A stretch of DNA of 64,000 bases from contig NZ_CP083560.1 of NCBI RefSeq assembly GCF_025143825.1, positions 868,001 to 932,000 on the forward strand, read 5' to 3'. The first letter of the stretch is position 1; each line of letters opens with the position of its first letter. Below, one piece after another: positions 27,544 through 37,296 of this stretch. This stretch comes from Sulfitobacter sp. S223 (GTDB lineage Bacteria; Pseudomonadota; Alphaproteobacteria; Rhodobacterales; Rhodobacteraceae). A program made the translations under genes and the position numbers. Below the pieces are notes generated by a model. That model was not told the origin of the DNA. It worked only from the letters and a program-made list of their open reading frames with translations, and did no database searches.

Positions 27544-27812
27544 TTAGTCGGCAAACATAACTAAGAGCTCTCTATTTCTTGCTACAGAAAGCGGCTTGCG
27601 AATCTTTCCATCCGCATCCTTAAAACTGCCGTCTTCTCCCAAAGTAATCACCTCTCCTTGAGAAATGAATGCCAGTTCTTCAAGCCCCGTGTTGAACCCG
27701 ATACGAGAAATCAACTGAACCTAGATGGAAATTAGACCGATCTCTGCGTCTGGATAAATATAGCATCACCCACCTCGAATTTGAAATTCTTGAAGTCCAC
27801 CGATTCCGACAT
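27544..27812 (-). pseudogene. Broken small gene of unknown function
   Basis: An ATG at 27812 behind AAGGTAAC begins MSESVDFKNFKFEVGDA and then runs into a stop. The next frame continues YPDAEIGLISI, is cut by a TAG, and goes on VQLISRIGFNTGLEELAF, then ISQGEVITLGEDG, ending ARNRELLVMFAD. The span of 269 bases is not a multiple of three. One indel and one nonsense change would restore a protein of about 88 residues. I do not recognise the family. It lies just beyond tRNA-Ser, a usual site for integrated elements, in AT-richer DNA than the neighbours. Confidence 0.6.
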
Positions 27813-28061
27813 TGAGTTACCTTTATATTTGTAACCGCTCATTGTGCCCTACACTTCGAGCCTACCGACATGAGCCTATTGCAATTTTCTTTGCGCGTCG
27901 CGCGCTTGATATCTTTGACGATCGTCTCGCCGGGGCTCTTCGTTGTCTTTCTCATTGTTCACTCCTCAGTGGTTACGATGAGCAACAAACCTTCTCTTAG
28001 CAAATAACGCTATTTGGACCCATAGGCGCTGACGTCAGACAGCGCTTCTGGAGCAACGGAC
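27813..28061. other. Gene-poor remainder between broken gene and RND pump
   Basis: I see no supported gene here. A 62-codon frame (27812-28000, plus strand) lacks a ribosome site and family features. The base composition is mixed and could be the edge of a decayed insertion next to the tRNA gene. Confidence 0.4.
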
Positions 28062-28090
28062 GATGGCGTCAGGCAGACTTTGACGCCATC
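28062..28090 (-). terminator. Inverted repeat at the 3' end of the RND gene
   Basis: GATGGCGTCA (28062-28071) and TGACGCCATC (28081-28090) form a perfect 10-bp stem that spans the stop codon of the pump gene. No T-run follows, so it may be a factor-dependent end or mRNA-protecting hairpin. Confidence 0.45.
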
Positions 28091-31000
28091 GCATCTTCTT
28101 TTCGTTCGGTTGGGAAGAAGCTGTAGTAGAACACAGGAGCAGCGATGAGGGTCAGGATCGAGGCAAAGCCCAAGCCGCCCATGATCGTAACTGCCATAGA
28201 GGCAAAGAAAGCATCCGACAGCAATGGGATCATACCAAGGATTGTCGTTGCTGCGGCCAGTACCACAGGGCGCAAGCGCGAAGTTGACGCATCAAGGATT
28301 GCCTCGCGAAATGGCACGCCATCTGCGCGCACAAGGTCGATCTCTTCGACAAGCACGATCCCGTTTTTGATCAGCATACCTGATAGGCTGAGTAGCCCCA
28401 AAAGTGCCGTGAACGAGAAGGGCAGATCCGTGCCCAGAAGCCCCAGAGCAACGCCATTCACGCTCATCGGGACGAGTAGCCAGATGATCAATGGCTGCCG
28501 GATTCTCCCAAACAGCAGGACCGAAATCAGCACCATGATGATAAGCGACAAGGGTAGCTGGCCACCAAGGGAGGCCTGCGCGTCGGTAGAGCTTTCGTAT
28601 TCGCCACCCCATTCCAGCGTGTAGCCTTCGGGCAGGTCAACGGCTTCGATTGCACCGCGAATCTGGTTGAACACAGCCGAGGCGTTCACGCCTGCAGGGA
28701 CGCCGGCCTGAAGGGTGATTGTCGGCACCCGATCGCGGCGGACAAGGAAGGTATTCTGCGCCTCCCATCCGAAACCGTCCACAATCTGGGCAACCGGAAT
28801 ATAGGTAGCGGCAGCATCCGAGTAGACCGGCAGATCAGCCAGATGCGCGCCGCCTTCGTTTGCAGCGCTGTCGGAGCGCATGATGATCGGGATAAGGCGG
28901 TCTTCCTCCCGATAATACCCGACCTGAATTCCGTCTGTGCCAAACTGTAATGCCTGGGCCAGATCATCGCGGCCAACACCGGCCGCTTTTGCACGCTCGT
29001 CAGCAAATTGTGGCACAATCACAAACTCGCGTTCGCGCCAGTCAGTGCGAAGGTCTTGCAGCTGGTTCGAAGCCCCCCGCAGGGCTTTTTCGGCTTCCAG
29101 CGCCAAAGACCGCAAAACCACAGGATCAGGGCCGGAAAACCGCGCTGCAATAGGTGCGCCGCCACCGGGGCCGAACGCCAGCCGTTCGGTGCGGAATTCA
29201 CCTGATGTCAGCGTGGACCTGCCAAAGGCTTCAAGATCAGCGCGCAAAGGCGGAATTTGTTCAAGCGTGTCGGTCCGGATGATCAGGTGACCATAGGTGG
29301 GTAGGGCTTCCTCGGGTGCGTAGGTGAGCATAAAGCGTGTCGCGCCGCCGCCGATGAAGGTTGCTACCGACTTTACTTCGTCACGATCTGCCAGCCAGTT
29401 CTCCAGCACTTGCATGTCTTCGGACACGCGGTGGATACTGGCCCCTTGGGGCAGCTTGTAGTGCACGTAGAACAGGGGCGTGTTGCTGTCGGGGAAAAAC
29501 TGCTGCTTTACCTGACCAAACCCGATGTAGCACAAAACCGTGATCGCCAGCAGCCCAAGTATCACCAGATAGCGCAGTTTCAACGCAACAGAGAGCACGC
29601 TGCGGTAGGCCCGAAACATCGGGCCGCTATAGTGGTCAGCACCTTGCGAGGTGCCTACCTTGAAAAAGTAATGCGCAAGCAAAGGGGTCGCAGTGATGGC
29701 AAGCACCCATGAAAGAAGCAGCGAAATCCCGATCACAGCAAACAGCGAGAACAGGAATTCACCGGTCGCATCAGGGCTAAGCCCGATACCTGCAAAGGCC
29801 ATGATACCGATGACTGTCGCCCCCAGTAGCGGTGTTTGCGTCTTGGTGGCCACATCTTCGGCAGCGTCGCGTGCGTTTTTGCCCTGCGCCATGTCCCCCT
29901 GCATGCCCTCGGCCACCACAATGGCGTTATCGACCAACATCCCCATGGCAATGATCAGCGCGCCGAGCGATATCCGCTCCATTTCAATTCCGAATATGGC
30001 CATCATAAAGATGGTGCCTACCACCGTGAGCAATAGCGTAACGCCTACAACCACAGCAGCACGCCAACCCATGAAAAGCGCAAGCACAATCACCACGATT
30101 GCGACGGACATCGCGAGGTTCAGAAGGAAGGCATTGGATGCTTCATCCACCACAACGTGCTGTTGGTAGATCGGGTGCATCTCTACGCCCGCTGGCACAT
30201 CGCGCATGATTTCTGCCAGACGTGCGTCCACACGATCTCCGACATCAACAATGTTCAGGTCTGCCTTGCCGGCAACGCCCAGAGTGAACGCTTCCTCACC
30301 CTGAAACCGGATGATCTCGGTCGGTTCTTTCACGCGGTCACGCTTGACCGAGGCAAGGTCGAGCAGGTCGATCACATCGCCACCGATTCCGATCGTTAGA
30401 TTGGCGATTTCGTCCACTGTGTCAGACCCTTCGGGGGCCTGAATGCGAATGTCTTGCCCGTTTTGCACAATACTGCCGGACGTCGTTCGCGAATCCGTGT
30501 TGGCCAGTGCCCCCGCGATGGCTGAGGGGCCTATGCCAAGGTTGGTCATGATCGAAGTGCTTGCATCTACATAAATCGCCTCGGAGGGGAGGCCGGCAAC
30601 GGCCACATCTGCTACACCGTCCACTGCCAGCAACTCGCGCCGGAGATATTCCGAGATGTTATGCACTTCGGCATCGGTGAAGCCGGGTGCAGTGACAGCG
30701 TAGAAAACGCCAAACACGTCGCCAAAGTTGTCATTGACGATAGGTGTGCCAGCTTCGGGAGGCAGGCTTCGTTCGGCATCGGCCACGCGGTTGCGCAGTT
30801 TTGTCCAGATCGCCGGCAATTCGGTGCCGTCAAAGGTTGATTCAATGTTCACCGAAATGCGGCTGACGCCGGGTTTGTTGGATGAGGTGATAAAATCGAT
30901 CTCACCCATCTTCTGGATCTCGGATTCGATGGGCTCGGACACCTCTCGCGCCACCTGTTCGGCAGTTGCGCCGGGGTATTGCGTGATGATGATTGCATTC

Positions 31001-31128
31001 TTGATGGTGAAGGACGGGTCTTCGAGGCGGCCGATCGTGGCAAAACCCCAGATGCCGCCCAACAGGCAGACCAGCATCAGGATCCAGGTGATCAGCGCTT
31101 TGTCGATAGAGGCGCGCGCGATGGACAT
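28069..31128 (-). CDS. RND-family efflux transporter, permease subunit
   Basis: A 1019-residue inner-membrane pump of the AcrB/MMPL class, proton-driven, probably exporting drugs, lipophilic compounds or metals. It begins with a helix (about 11-31), then a periplasmic porter domain (GRLEDPSFTIKNA, QYPGATAEQV), helices 2-6 near 340-470, a second porter domain and helices 8-12. The AcrB-type helix-4 segment is readable as GMLVDNAIVVAEG, with the intramembrane Asp expected for proton relay. ATG 31128 with GGGAG upstream is chosen over a 16-residue extension into the upstream gene. It is 4 bases after the membrane-fusion gene; no TolC-type gene is in the window. Confidence 0.93.
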   Translation of the reverse strand: MSIARASIDKALITWILMLVCLLGGIWGFATIGRLEDPSFTIKNAIIITQYPGATAEQVAREVSEPIESEIQKMGEIDFITSSNKPGVSRISVNIESTFDGTELPAIWTKLRNRVADAERSLPPEAGTPIVNDNFGDVFGVFYAVTAPGFTDAEVHNISEYLRRELLAVDGVADVAVAGLPSEAIYVDASTSIMTNLGIGPSAIAGALANTDSRTTSGSIVQNGQDIRIQAPEGSDTVDEIANLTIGIGGDVIDLLDLASVKRDRVKEPTEIIRFQGEEAFTLGVAGKADLNIVDVGDRVDARLAEIMRDVPAGVEMHPIYQQHVVVDEASNAFLLNLAMSVAIVVIVLALFMGWRAAVVVGVTLLLTVVGTIFMMAIFGIEMERISLGALIIAMGMLVDNAIVVAEGMQGDMAQGKNARDAAEDVATKTQTPLLGATVIGIMAFAGIGLSPDATGEFLFSLFAVIGISLLLSWVLAITATPLLAHYFFKVGTSQGADHYSGPMFRAYRSVLSVALKLRYLVILGLLAITVLCYIGFGQVKQQFFPDSNTPLFYVHYKLPQGASIHRVSEDMQVLENWLADRDEVKSVATFIGGGATRFMLTYAPEEALPTYGHLIIRTDTLEQIPPLRADLEAFGRSTLTSGEFRTERLAFGPGGGAPIAARFSGPDPVVLRSLALEAEKALRGASNQLQDLRTDWREREFVIVPQFADERAKAAGVGRDDLAQALQFGTDGIQVGYYREEDRLIPIIMRSDSAANEGGAHLADLPVYSDAAATYIPVAQIVDGFGWEAQNTFLVRRDRVPTITLQAGVPAGVNASAVFNQIRGAIEAVDLPEGYTLEWGGEYESSTDAQASLGGQLPLSLIIMVLISVLLFGRIRQPLIIWLLVPMSVNGVALGLLGTDLPFSFTALLGLLSLSGMLIKNGIVLVEEIDLVRADGVPFREAILDASTSRLRPVVLAAATTILGMIPLLSDAFFASMAVTIMGGLGFASILTLIAAPVFYYSFFPTERKEDAMASKSA

Positions 31129-31132
31129 GTGC

Positions 31133-32176
31133 TTACTCCCCGATGCGGGTGAAAGGACGCGCCTGTTGGCCGTCACGCAATTGCGAAGCGCCTGTCATGA
31201 CGATCTGCGTGCCATCCGATGGACCATCGACCAGATAAATCTGCCCGTCCTCGCGCATTTCGATCTCTACCGGCGTTTGGCGAACTGTGTCTCCCTCAAA
31301 CACCATCACAAAGGCGGCGCCGTCAGGTCCGTAAACAAGCGCTGTTTCTGGCAGGACAATGCCATCGGGGGCTTTGCCCTCGGCGCTGGCATAGACTGTT
31401 GCCGATGCGCCCGGGAATACAAAAGCGCCCGGGTTTTCGGCAAAAGCCAGCGTGATGGTATAGGATTGACCAATGCTGGAAGTCTCTGTTTCAAATTCCC
31501 GCATGCTCAGGGCAAAGCGCCGCGGATCACCTGGAAAGACTGCGGTGAATGCGACGCGATCACCCGCGCCGGCCTGCCGAAACAGAACTTCGGGGACCTC
31601 GATGTCTACCCGCAGTTCCGAAATGTCGTGCAGGCGCACAACGGGCGTGCCTGCTGTAACTGTCTGATAATTTGCAATCAGCCGCCGCGCGATCAATGCA
31701 TCAAACGGCGCGCGCAGGGTGGCGTGACCTAAATCGTCTTGTGCATTCTCCAGCGCAATTGCCGCCAGTCTCAATTGCGTCTCCGCGTCCCTGACCTGAA
31801 CAGCCGAAACAGCCTGTCCGCGCAAGCTTTCCAGCCGTTGTGCATCACGTTGTGCTTTGTCGTAATTTAGCTGCGCCTGTGCGACCGCGCGTTCGTAGCC
31901 CGCCAGGTCAAGCTGTGCGATCAGCGCGCCTTTTGGCATTGTGGTGCCTTCTTCGGCACTTAGTTCCAGCAATTGTCCACCGACCTGAAAGGCAAGGTCC
32001 ACGGTTTGTTTCGCAGCCACTTGTCCAAAGAACTGCCGTTGCAGAACGCGCGATTGGCTGGACAGCTCCATCAACTTGACTGGTTTGGGCGCGGGCTGCA
32101 CTGGGTCTTCCTGTGCCATTGCTGCAAACGGAATAATCAAGGCTAGAGCCCCTGTTACAAACCAATGGCTGCGCAT
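31133..32176 (-). CDS. RND efflux periplasmic adaptor (membrane fusion protein)
   Basis: A 347-residue HlyD/AcrA-type adaptor with a signal peptide (residues 1-21, ending AAMAQ). A barrel-sandwich segment (VGGQLLELSAEEGTTMPKGALIAQLD), a helical hairpin (about 90-145, rich in Ala/Gln/Leu), the returning lipoyl half (ATLRAPFDALIARRL) and a beta-barrel domain follow. It links the RND pump to an outer-membrane channel encoded elsewhere. First gene of a two-gene operon; a palindrome lies 61-78 bases upstream of the start. Confidence 0.92.
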   Translation of the reverse strand: MRSHWFVTGALALIIPFAAMAQEDPVQPAPKPVKLMELSSQSRVLQRQFFGQVAAKQTVDLAFQVGGQLLELSAEEGTTMPKGALIAQLDLAGYERAVAQAQLNYDKAQRDAQRLESLRGQAVSAVQVRDAETQLRLAAIALENAQDDLGHATLRAPFDALIARRLIANYQTVTAGTPVVRLHDISELRVDIEVPEVLFRQAGAGDRVAFTAVFPGDPRRFALSMREFETETSSIGQSYTITLAFAENPGAFVFPGASATVYASAEGKAPDGIVLPETALVYGPDGAAFVMVFEGDTVRQTPVEIEMREDGQIYLVDGPSDGTQIVMTGASQLRDGQQARPFTRIGE

Positions 32177-32236
32177 GTGTTGTTCCTATGTCGTAGATTA
32201 AATGCTTTCTTCGACTTATATCTCCGGCCGGAAAAA

Positions 32237-32254
32237 GCAAACTGTTTAGTTCAC
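32237..32254. promoter_or_regulatory. Possible repressor operator before the RND operon
   Basis: The imperfect dyad GCAAACTGTTTAGTTCAC contains AACT-GTTT-AGTT (32240-32251). Such dyads are typical of TetR-family operators at efflux genes. No TetR gene is in the window, so the regulator would be encoded elsewhere. Confidence 0.4.
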
Positions 32255-32339
32255 TTTTGTGTGCGTCGATGTGCATGTGATATCTGGATTGTAGCACGCT
32301 TTTGGGCAGGTCAGGTTATTCGCCAACGAATGAACCCGA

Positions 32340-33890
32340 TTAGAAAAGCACGGATGGCAGCCATGTGGCGATGGAAGGGAGCACCCAGATCAGCAAAATA
32401 CCGATGGCTTGCAGCGCAATGAAAGGTACGACACCGCGATAGATATGGCCTGTGGTTATCTCTTCGGGGGCAACGGCACGCAGGTAAAACAGCGAAAAGC
32501 CGAACGGAGGCGTCAGAAAGCTGGTTTGCAAATTGATTGCCAGAAGCACGCCCAGCCAGATCGGATCATGCCCCATGATAATGAGGGACGGGGCCACCAT
32601 TGGCAAAACGATCACGGAAATTTCGACGAAATCCAGAAAAAAGCCAAGCACGAAGACAAAGAGCATCACAAACAGTAGCGCGCCATTTGGTCCGCCGGGC
32701 AGGTTTTCAAGCAGATGTGCCACGCGCTCCTCTCCACCCAGCCCGATAAAAACCAGTGAGAAAAAGCCGGCAGCAAGGATGGTCGCAAAGATCATCGCGG
32801 TCATCGTCAAGGTCGAGGTAGCGGCCTCATGTATGATCTTGGTTCGGATGGCGGCGCGTAGAGCAAGCACAACAGCACCAAGGCCGATGATTGCCAATAA
32901 CGCATAGACAGCCCCGATCACCCATTCTAGCACACCGTTGTCGCTGCGTTGCAGCCGTACCGGATATGCCCCTGCGAGCAAGCCCAGAAGAACCAGCGCC
33001 ACAGCCCCGATCAAGATCAGCCTGGGGTTTATGCCTATCCGGCGTCCCGCCATCAGCAAGGCACCGACCGCTCCAACGGAGGCTGCCTCGGTCGGGGTGG
33101 CGACGCCGCCCAAAATCGCGCCGAGCACCGCGAAGATCAGCAATACTGGCGGAACAATTGCCGCGACAATCTCATGACGGTCGGGGCGGGCAAGGCCGAA
33201 GTCTGCGGGGGGCATGTCAGTGGGGCGTAGTGCGCCTCGGATCAGGATATACAGAAGATACAACACGACCAGCAGCAGCCCCGGAAGCATCGCCGCGGCA
33301 AAGAACTGGCCAACTGACAGGGCTTCGACGGCGAATTTTCCCTGCTCGTATTGCGCCTGTTGGTAGGCATTCGACATCACGTCCGCCAAAATGATCAGCA
33401 GAGTGGAGGGAGGGATGATCTGCCCCAACGTACCGGCTGTACACACGATGCCGGCAGACAAGGCAGGGTTGTAGCCAGCGCGCAGCATTGAGGGCAGGGC
33501 GATCATCCCCATAGCGACAACAGTTGCGCCGACGATGCCGGTGGAGGCAGCAAGTAGCGTGCCAACCAGCACCACGGAAATTCCCAAGCCCCCGCGCAGC
33601 TGTCCGAAACAGCGTCCCATCGTGTCCAGAAGGTCTTCGGCGATTTTGCTTTTTTCAAGGATCGCGCCCATCAGCACAAAGACAGGAATGGCAATCAACA
33701 CCTGGTTGCCAATCAGGCCGTATGCACGCTGGCCCAATGCGCCCAGCAGCGAAACATCCATAACCCCCAGCATCCAGCCTAAATAGGCAAAGCCGATGGC
33801 AACACCGGCAATGCTGAACGAAACGGGAAAACCTGAAAGTACGGCGACCATCAGAGCCGCAAACATAATCAGGTCAAGATATTCGATCAT
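32340..33890 (-). CDS. TRAP transporter large permease subunit (DctM type)
   Basis: A 516-residue inner-membrane protein with many hydrophobic segments, the ion-transport half of a Na+-coupled TRAP system. Characteristic stretches are SGFPVSFSIAGVAIGF, the IVGATVVAMGMIALPSML loop and IIPPSTLLIILADV. It is longer than the usual 425-430 residues because of an extra mid-protein membrane segment (about 265-350), as in some longer DctM forms. ATG 33890 overlaps the dctQ stop (ATGA). It is the last gene of the probable hut-TRAP transcript. Confidence 0.93.
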   Translation of the reverse strand: MIEYLDLIMFAALMVAVLSGFPVSFSIAGVAIGFAYLGWMLGVMDVSLLGALGQRAYGLIGNQVLIAIPVFVLMGAILEKSKIAEDLLDTMGRCFGQLRGGLGISVVLVGTLLAASTGIVGATVVAMGMIALPSMLRAGYNPALSAGIVCTAGTLGQIIPPSTLLIILADVMSNAYQQAQYEQGKFAVEALSVGQFFAAAMLPGLLLVVLYLLYILIRGALRPTDMPPADFGLARPDRHEIVAAIVPPVLLIFAVLGAILGGVATPTEAASVGAVGALLMAGRRIGINPRLILIGAVALVLLGLLAGAYPVRLQRSDNGVLEWVIGAVYALLAIIGLGAVVLALRAAIRTKIIHEAATSTLTMTAMIFATILAAGFFSLVFIGLGGEERVAHLLENLPGGPNGALLFVMLFVFVLGFFLDFVEISVIVLPMVAPSLIIMGHDPIWLGVLLAINLQTSFLTPPFGFSLFYLRAVAPEEITTGHIYRGVVPFIALQAIGILLIWVLPSIATWLPSVLF

Positions 33891-34384
33891 GCGGTGCGTT
33901 CTCCATGAAACAAGCGCACCAGCGAAGACACTGACTGTAGCAGGATCAGGATGCAAAAGGCAGGAATGAGAGATTTGAGCAGGAAGACGGCCTCGATCCC
34001 GCCGACAGATATCGGCCCCTCAAGTATCCGCCATGAGTTTCGAACAGAGGGCCAGGACCAATACAGGAGGGCTGTCATTGAGGGGATCAGCAGAAACAGG
34101 TGGCCCATCACATCAATGCGCCTGCGGGCGGCATCGCCAACCTTGGCATAGAAAACGTCAACGCGGACATGTTTGTCCACCAGTAAGGTGTAACCGGCGC
34201 CAAGCATGAACAGGGTGGCATGCATGTACAGCACGCTTTCTTGGGCCGCGATCGAATTGAAGCCGAAGACATAGCGCCCGATTACAATGCAAAACTGTAC
34301 CAGCACCATAATCAGGGCAAGCCATCGAACAAGGCTGGCGACAACGCGGTTCATTAGGTCAATTGCATCTGCGATCAAAAGCAT
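33887..34384 (-). CDS. TRAP transporter small permease subunit (DctQ type)
   Basis: A 165-residue protein with four hydrophobic helices, including WLALIMVLVQFCIVIGRYVF and LFMLGAGYTLLVDKHVRVDV, the family signature. It helps dock the periplasmic binding protein to DctM. ATG 34384 with GGGGCG upstream is preferred over an upstream in-frame start at 34423. It overlaps dctM by 4 bases. Confidence 0.9.
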   Translation of the reverse strand: MLLIADAIDLMNRVVASLVRWLALIMVLVQFCIVIGRYVFGFNSIAAQESVLYMHATLFMLGAGYTLLVDKHVRVDVFYAKVGDAARRRIDVMGHLFLLIPSMTALLYWSWPSVRNSWRILEGPISVGGIEAVFLLKSLIPAFCILILLQSVSSLVRLFHGERTA

Positions 34385-34444
34385 CTTCGCCCCCAGTGTT
34401 TTAGGTAGCGATGCGCAGCACAATCGCTGCGCATCGCAAGAGGC

Positions 34445-35530
34445 TTAATAGCCGAACACACCCGCGCGGGCATTCATCTGCCCATTGTCGGCATAGCTCA
34501 TATAACCGCCGACCAGATCGCGGTAGGCGATGAAGCTTTCGGTGATGCGCACCACTAGTTCATCGTCATCGGCAAGATATTCCTGCATAATCTCTTCTGC
34601 CGCCACACCCATGGCTGCGATCACATCGTCAGGTAGCTTACGAACCTTCACATTGTGCTCTGAAACCAGAGTTTGCAGGGATTGCGCATGCTTCGTCATG
34701 TACTCGGTCCAGACAGGGTTATAGAGACCTTGACATGCCTGCGTGACGACTTCTTTCAGGTCATCCGGCAGCTCCGCGAACACGTCTGAATTCACGCCGC
34801 ATTCCTCTGCGGAGGAAGGCTCGCCCACGCCGGGCCAGTAGTAGTAGGGCGCAACTTGATAATAACCGAGCGCGGAATCTGTCCACGGGCCAATGAATTC
34901 TCCTGCATCCAACGCGCCGGTCTGGAGTGCTTGGAACATTGCGGGGCCGCTCATGGCTTCGGCTGCCATACCCAGTTTAGCCGCCATTTGCGACGCGATC
35001 CCTGTGGTGCGGAATTTCAGCCCTTTAAGGTCCTCGACAGAGGTGATCTCGTTCTTGAACCAGCCTGCCCACTGTGGGCCGGAGTTGCCGCACAAGAACG
35101 GCTTGATCCCGAAACGTCCGTACATTTCATCATACAGCGCCTGACCGCCGCCATGATACATCCAGCCAAATTGCTCATCAGCGCGCAGGCCAAAGGGTTG
35201 TGAGCCGAACAGCAAAATGCCTTTGGATTTTGAGCCCCAATAGGCAGGTACCGCGTGATAAAGTTCGGCTGTGCCTTCAGAAACCGCATCAAAAACCCCA
35301 TTGCCCGGGACGATTTCGCCCGCTGCATAAAGCGTCACATTGATCCGCCCACCCGAAAGCGTTGTGATGCGATCAGCCAGCGTTTGCGCCGCTACACCCG
35401 GTCCGGGCAGGTTCTTAGGCCAGGCAGATACCAGTTTCCACTCACGCACGTCCTGCGCGGTGGCGGGGGCCGCGAGCGTTGTTGCCGCTGCACCAATGCT
35501 TGCTGTTGCCAGAAATTTCCGTCTGTCCAT
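34445..35530 (-). CDS. TRAP transporter substrate-binding protein (Tat-exported)
   Basis: A 361-residue periplasmic DctP/TakP-type binding protein. It starts MDRRKFLATASIGAA, a twin-arginine signal, with cleavage probably after ATAQ. The binding-protein core includes LKGLKFRTTG with the conserved Arg that usually holds a carboxylate, and FIGPWTDSALGYYQVAPYY. TakP-like relatives bind 2-keto acids; the position directly behind hutU suggests urocanate, histidine or a related compound, which is inference. The Shine-Dalgarno AAGGAG is strong. Confidence 0.9.
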   Translation of the reverse strand: MDRRKFLATASIGAAATTLAAPATAQDVREWKLVSAWPKNLPGPGVAAQTLADRITTLSGGRINVTLYAAGEIVPGNGVFDAVSEGTAELYHAVPAYWGSKSKGILLFGSQPFGLRADEQFGWMYHGGGQALYDEMYGRFGIKPFLCGNSGPQWAGWFKNEITSVEDLKGLKFRTTGIASQMAAKLGMAAEAMSGPAMFQALQTGALDAGEFIGPWTDSALGYYQVAPYYYWPGVGEPSSAEECGVNSDVFAELPDDLKEVVTQACQGLYNPVWTEYMTKHAQSLQTLVSEHNVKVRKLPDDVIAAMGVAAEEIMQEYLADDDELVVRITESFIAYRDLVGGYMSYADNGQMNARAGVFGY

Positions 35531-35610
35531 GTCATTTCTCCTTGTTGGGTTTGAATTATTGATTTTTCTTTTGGTTGGTCCTGAATGTTGGGATCACGCT
35601 TTGCGCGGGC

Positions 35611-37296
35611 TTAGTTTCCCAGAATGCGCGGCAGTCGGAGGCCATTTTCGCGCGCGCAGGCGATTGCGTCTTCATAGCCAGCGTCAGCGTGCCGCCAGAC
35701 GCCGCTGGCCGGATCGTTCCACAACACACGTTCGATCCGCTTGGCGGCCTCGGGGGTGCCATCAGCGCAAATTACAACGCCCGAGTGCTGGGAGAACCCC
35801 ATACCTACGCCGCCGCCGTGGTGGATGCTGACCCATGTGGCCCCGCTTGCGGTATTCACCAGCGCGTTCAGAAGCGGCCAGTCCGACACCGCATCAGAGC
35901 CGTCTTTCATCGCCTCTGTTTCGCGATTGGGAGAGGCGACCGACCCTGAATCAAGATGGTCCCGTCCGATCACCACAGGCGCCTTCAGTTCGCCGCTTGC
36001 CACCATTTCATTGAAGGCAAGCCCGGCGCGGTGGCGATCACCCAAACCGATCCAGCAAATGCGCGCGGGTAAACCCTGAAAGGCAATACGGTCACGCGCC
36101 ATATCCAGCCAATTGTGCAAGTGGGTGTTGTCCGGGAATAGCTCCTTCATCTTCTGATCTGTTTTATAGATATCCTCGGGGTCGCCGGATAATGCGCACC
36201 AGCGGAACGGTCCGATGCCACGGCAGAACAGCGGGCGGATGTAGGCGGGGACAAAGCCGGGAAAGGCAAAGGCGTTCTCCAACCCTTCCTCCAGTGCAAC
36301 CTGCCTGATGTTGTTGCCGTAATCCAGCGTAGGCACACCGGCATTCCAGAAGTCTACCATCGCCGCAACATGCGCCTTCATGCTGGCGCGCGCTGCTTTC
36401 TCGACGGCCTTTGGATCGCTTTCCTGTTTGGCGCGCCAGTCCGCCACGCTCCAGCCTTGGGGCAGGTAGCCGTGCAGCGGGTCATGCGCGCTGGTCTGAT
36501 CGGTTACGATGTCAGGCCGGACAGTTCCGTCCTTCATGCGCTGGACTAGTTCGGGGAATACTTCTGCTGCGTTTCCCAGCAGGCCAACGGACTTGGCCTC
36601 ACCCTTGGCAGTCCAGTCTGCGATCATCGCCAAGGCTTCGTCGAGCGTTTGTGCTTTGGCATCAAGGTATCTGGTGCGAATTCGGAAATCTATGCGTGTC
36701 TCATCACATTCAACAGCCAGGCAGCAAGCACCGGCCATCACCGCCGCCAAGGGTTGGGCGCCCCCCATGCCGCCAAGTCCGCCGGTCAAAATCCATTTGC
36801 CCGTAAGATCGCCGTCATAGTGCTGGCGACCAGCTTCGGCGAAGGTTTCAAATGTGCCCTGCACAATCCCTTGGGTGCCAATGTAAATCCACGATCCGGC
36901 TGTCATCTGGCCATACATCGCCAGACCCTTCTTATCGAGCTCGTTGAAGTGATCCCAAGTGGCCCAATGAGGCACAAGGTTGGAGTTGGCAATCAACACG
37001 CGGGGCGCGTCGGTATGGGTTTTGACAATTGCTATCGGCTTGCCCGACTGGACGACCAATGTCTCGTCCGCGTCAAGGTCCTTTAGGCTGGCAACGATGC
37101 AGTCGAAATCCTCCCACGTCCGCGCAGCACGCCCGATGCCGCCATAAACCACCAACTCATGCGGGTTCTCGGCAACGTCGGGATGCAGGTTGTTCATCAA
37201 CATCCGCAGCGGTGCTTCTGTTTGCCAGCTTTTTGCGGTCAGCTCGGTGCCCGTCGGCGGATAGATATCGCGAGTATTTTTGCGGGGGTCGCTCAT
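35611..37296 (-). CDS. hutU: Urocanate hydratase
   Basis: HutU uses tightly bound NAD+ to hydrate urocanate to imidazolone propionate, step two of histidine degradation. The 561-residue length is standard. Family features are [19 protein letters not shown] at the start, the [14 protein letters not shown] nucleotide loop and the C-terminal [15 protein letters not shown]. Its start overlaps the hutG stop by 4 bases (ATGA). 80 bases separate it from the TRAP binding protein, without a clear terminator. Confidence 0.97.
   Translation of the reverse strand: MSDPRKNTRDIYPPTGTELTAKSWQTEAPLRMLMNNLHPDVAENPHELVVYGGIGRAARTWEDFDCIVASLKDLDADETLVVQSGKPIAIVKTHTDAPRVLIANSNLVPHWATWDHFNELDKKGLAMYGQMTAGSWIYIGTQGIVQGTFETFAEAGRQHYDGDLTGKWILTGGLGGMGGAQPLAAVMAGACCLAVECDETRIDFRIRTRYLDAKAQTLDEALAMIADWTAKGEAKSVGLLGNAAEVFPELVQRMKDGTVRPDIVTDQTSAHDPLHGYLPQGWSVADWRAKQESDPKAVEKAARASMKAHVAAMVDFWNAGVPTLDYGNNIRQVALEEGLENAFAFPGFVPAYIRPLFCRGIGPFRWCALSGDPEDIYKTDQKMKELFPDNTHLHNWLDMARDRIAFQGLPARICWIGLGDRHRAGLAFNEMVASGELKAPVVIGRDHLDSGSVASPNRETEAMKDGSDAVSDWPLLNALVNTASGATWVSIHHGGGVGMGFSQHSGVVICADGTPEAAKRIERVLWNDPASGVWRHADAGYEDAIACARENGLRLPRILGN

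Noticed and set aside
27812..28000. 62-codon plus-strand frame
   Set aside because: No ribosome site, no family features; it lies beside a broken minus-strand gene.
30728..31732. 334-codon plus-strand frame opposite the RND operon
   Set aside because: Shadow of the pump and adaptor genes with no family motif.
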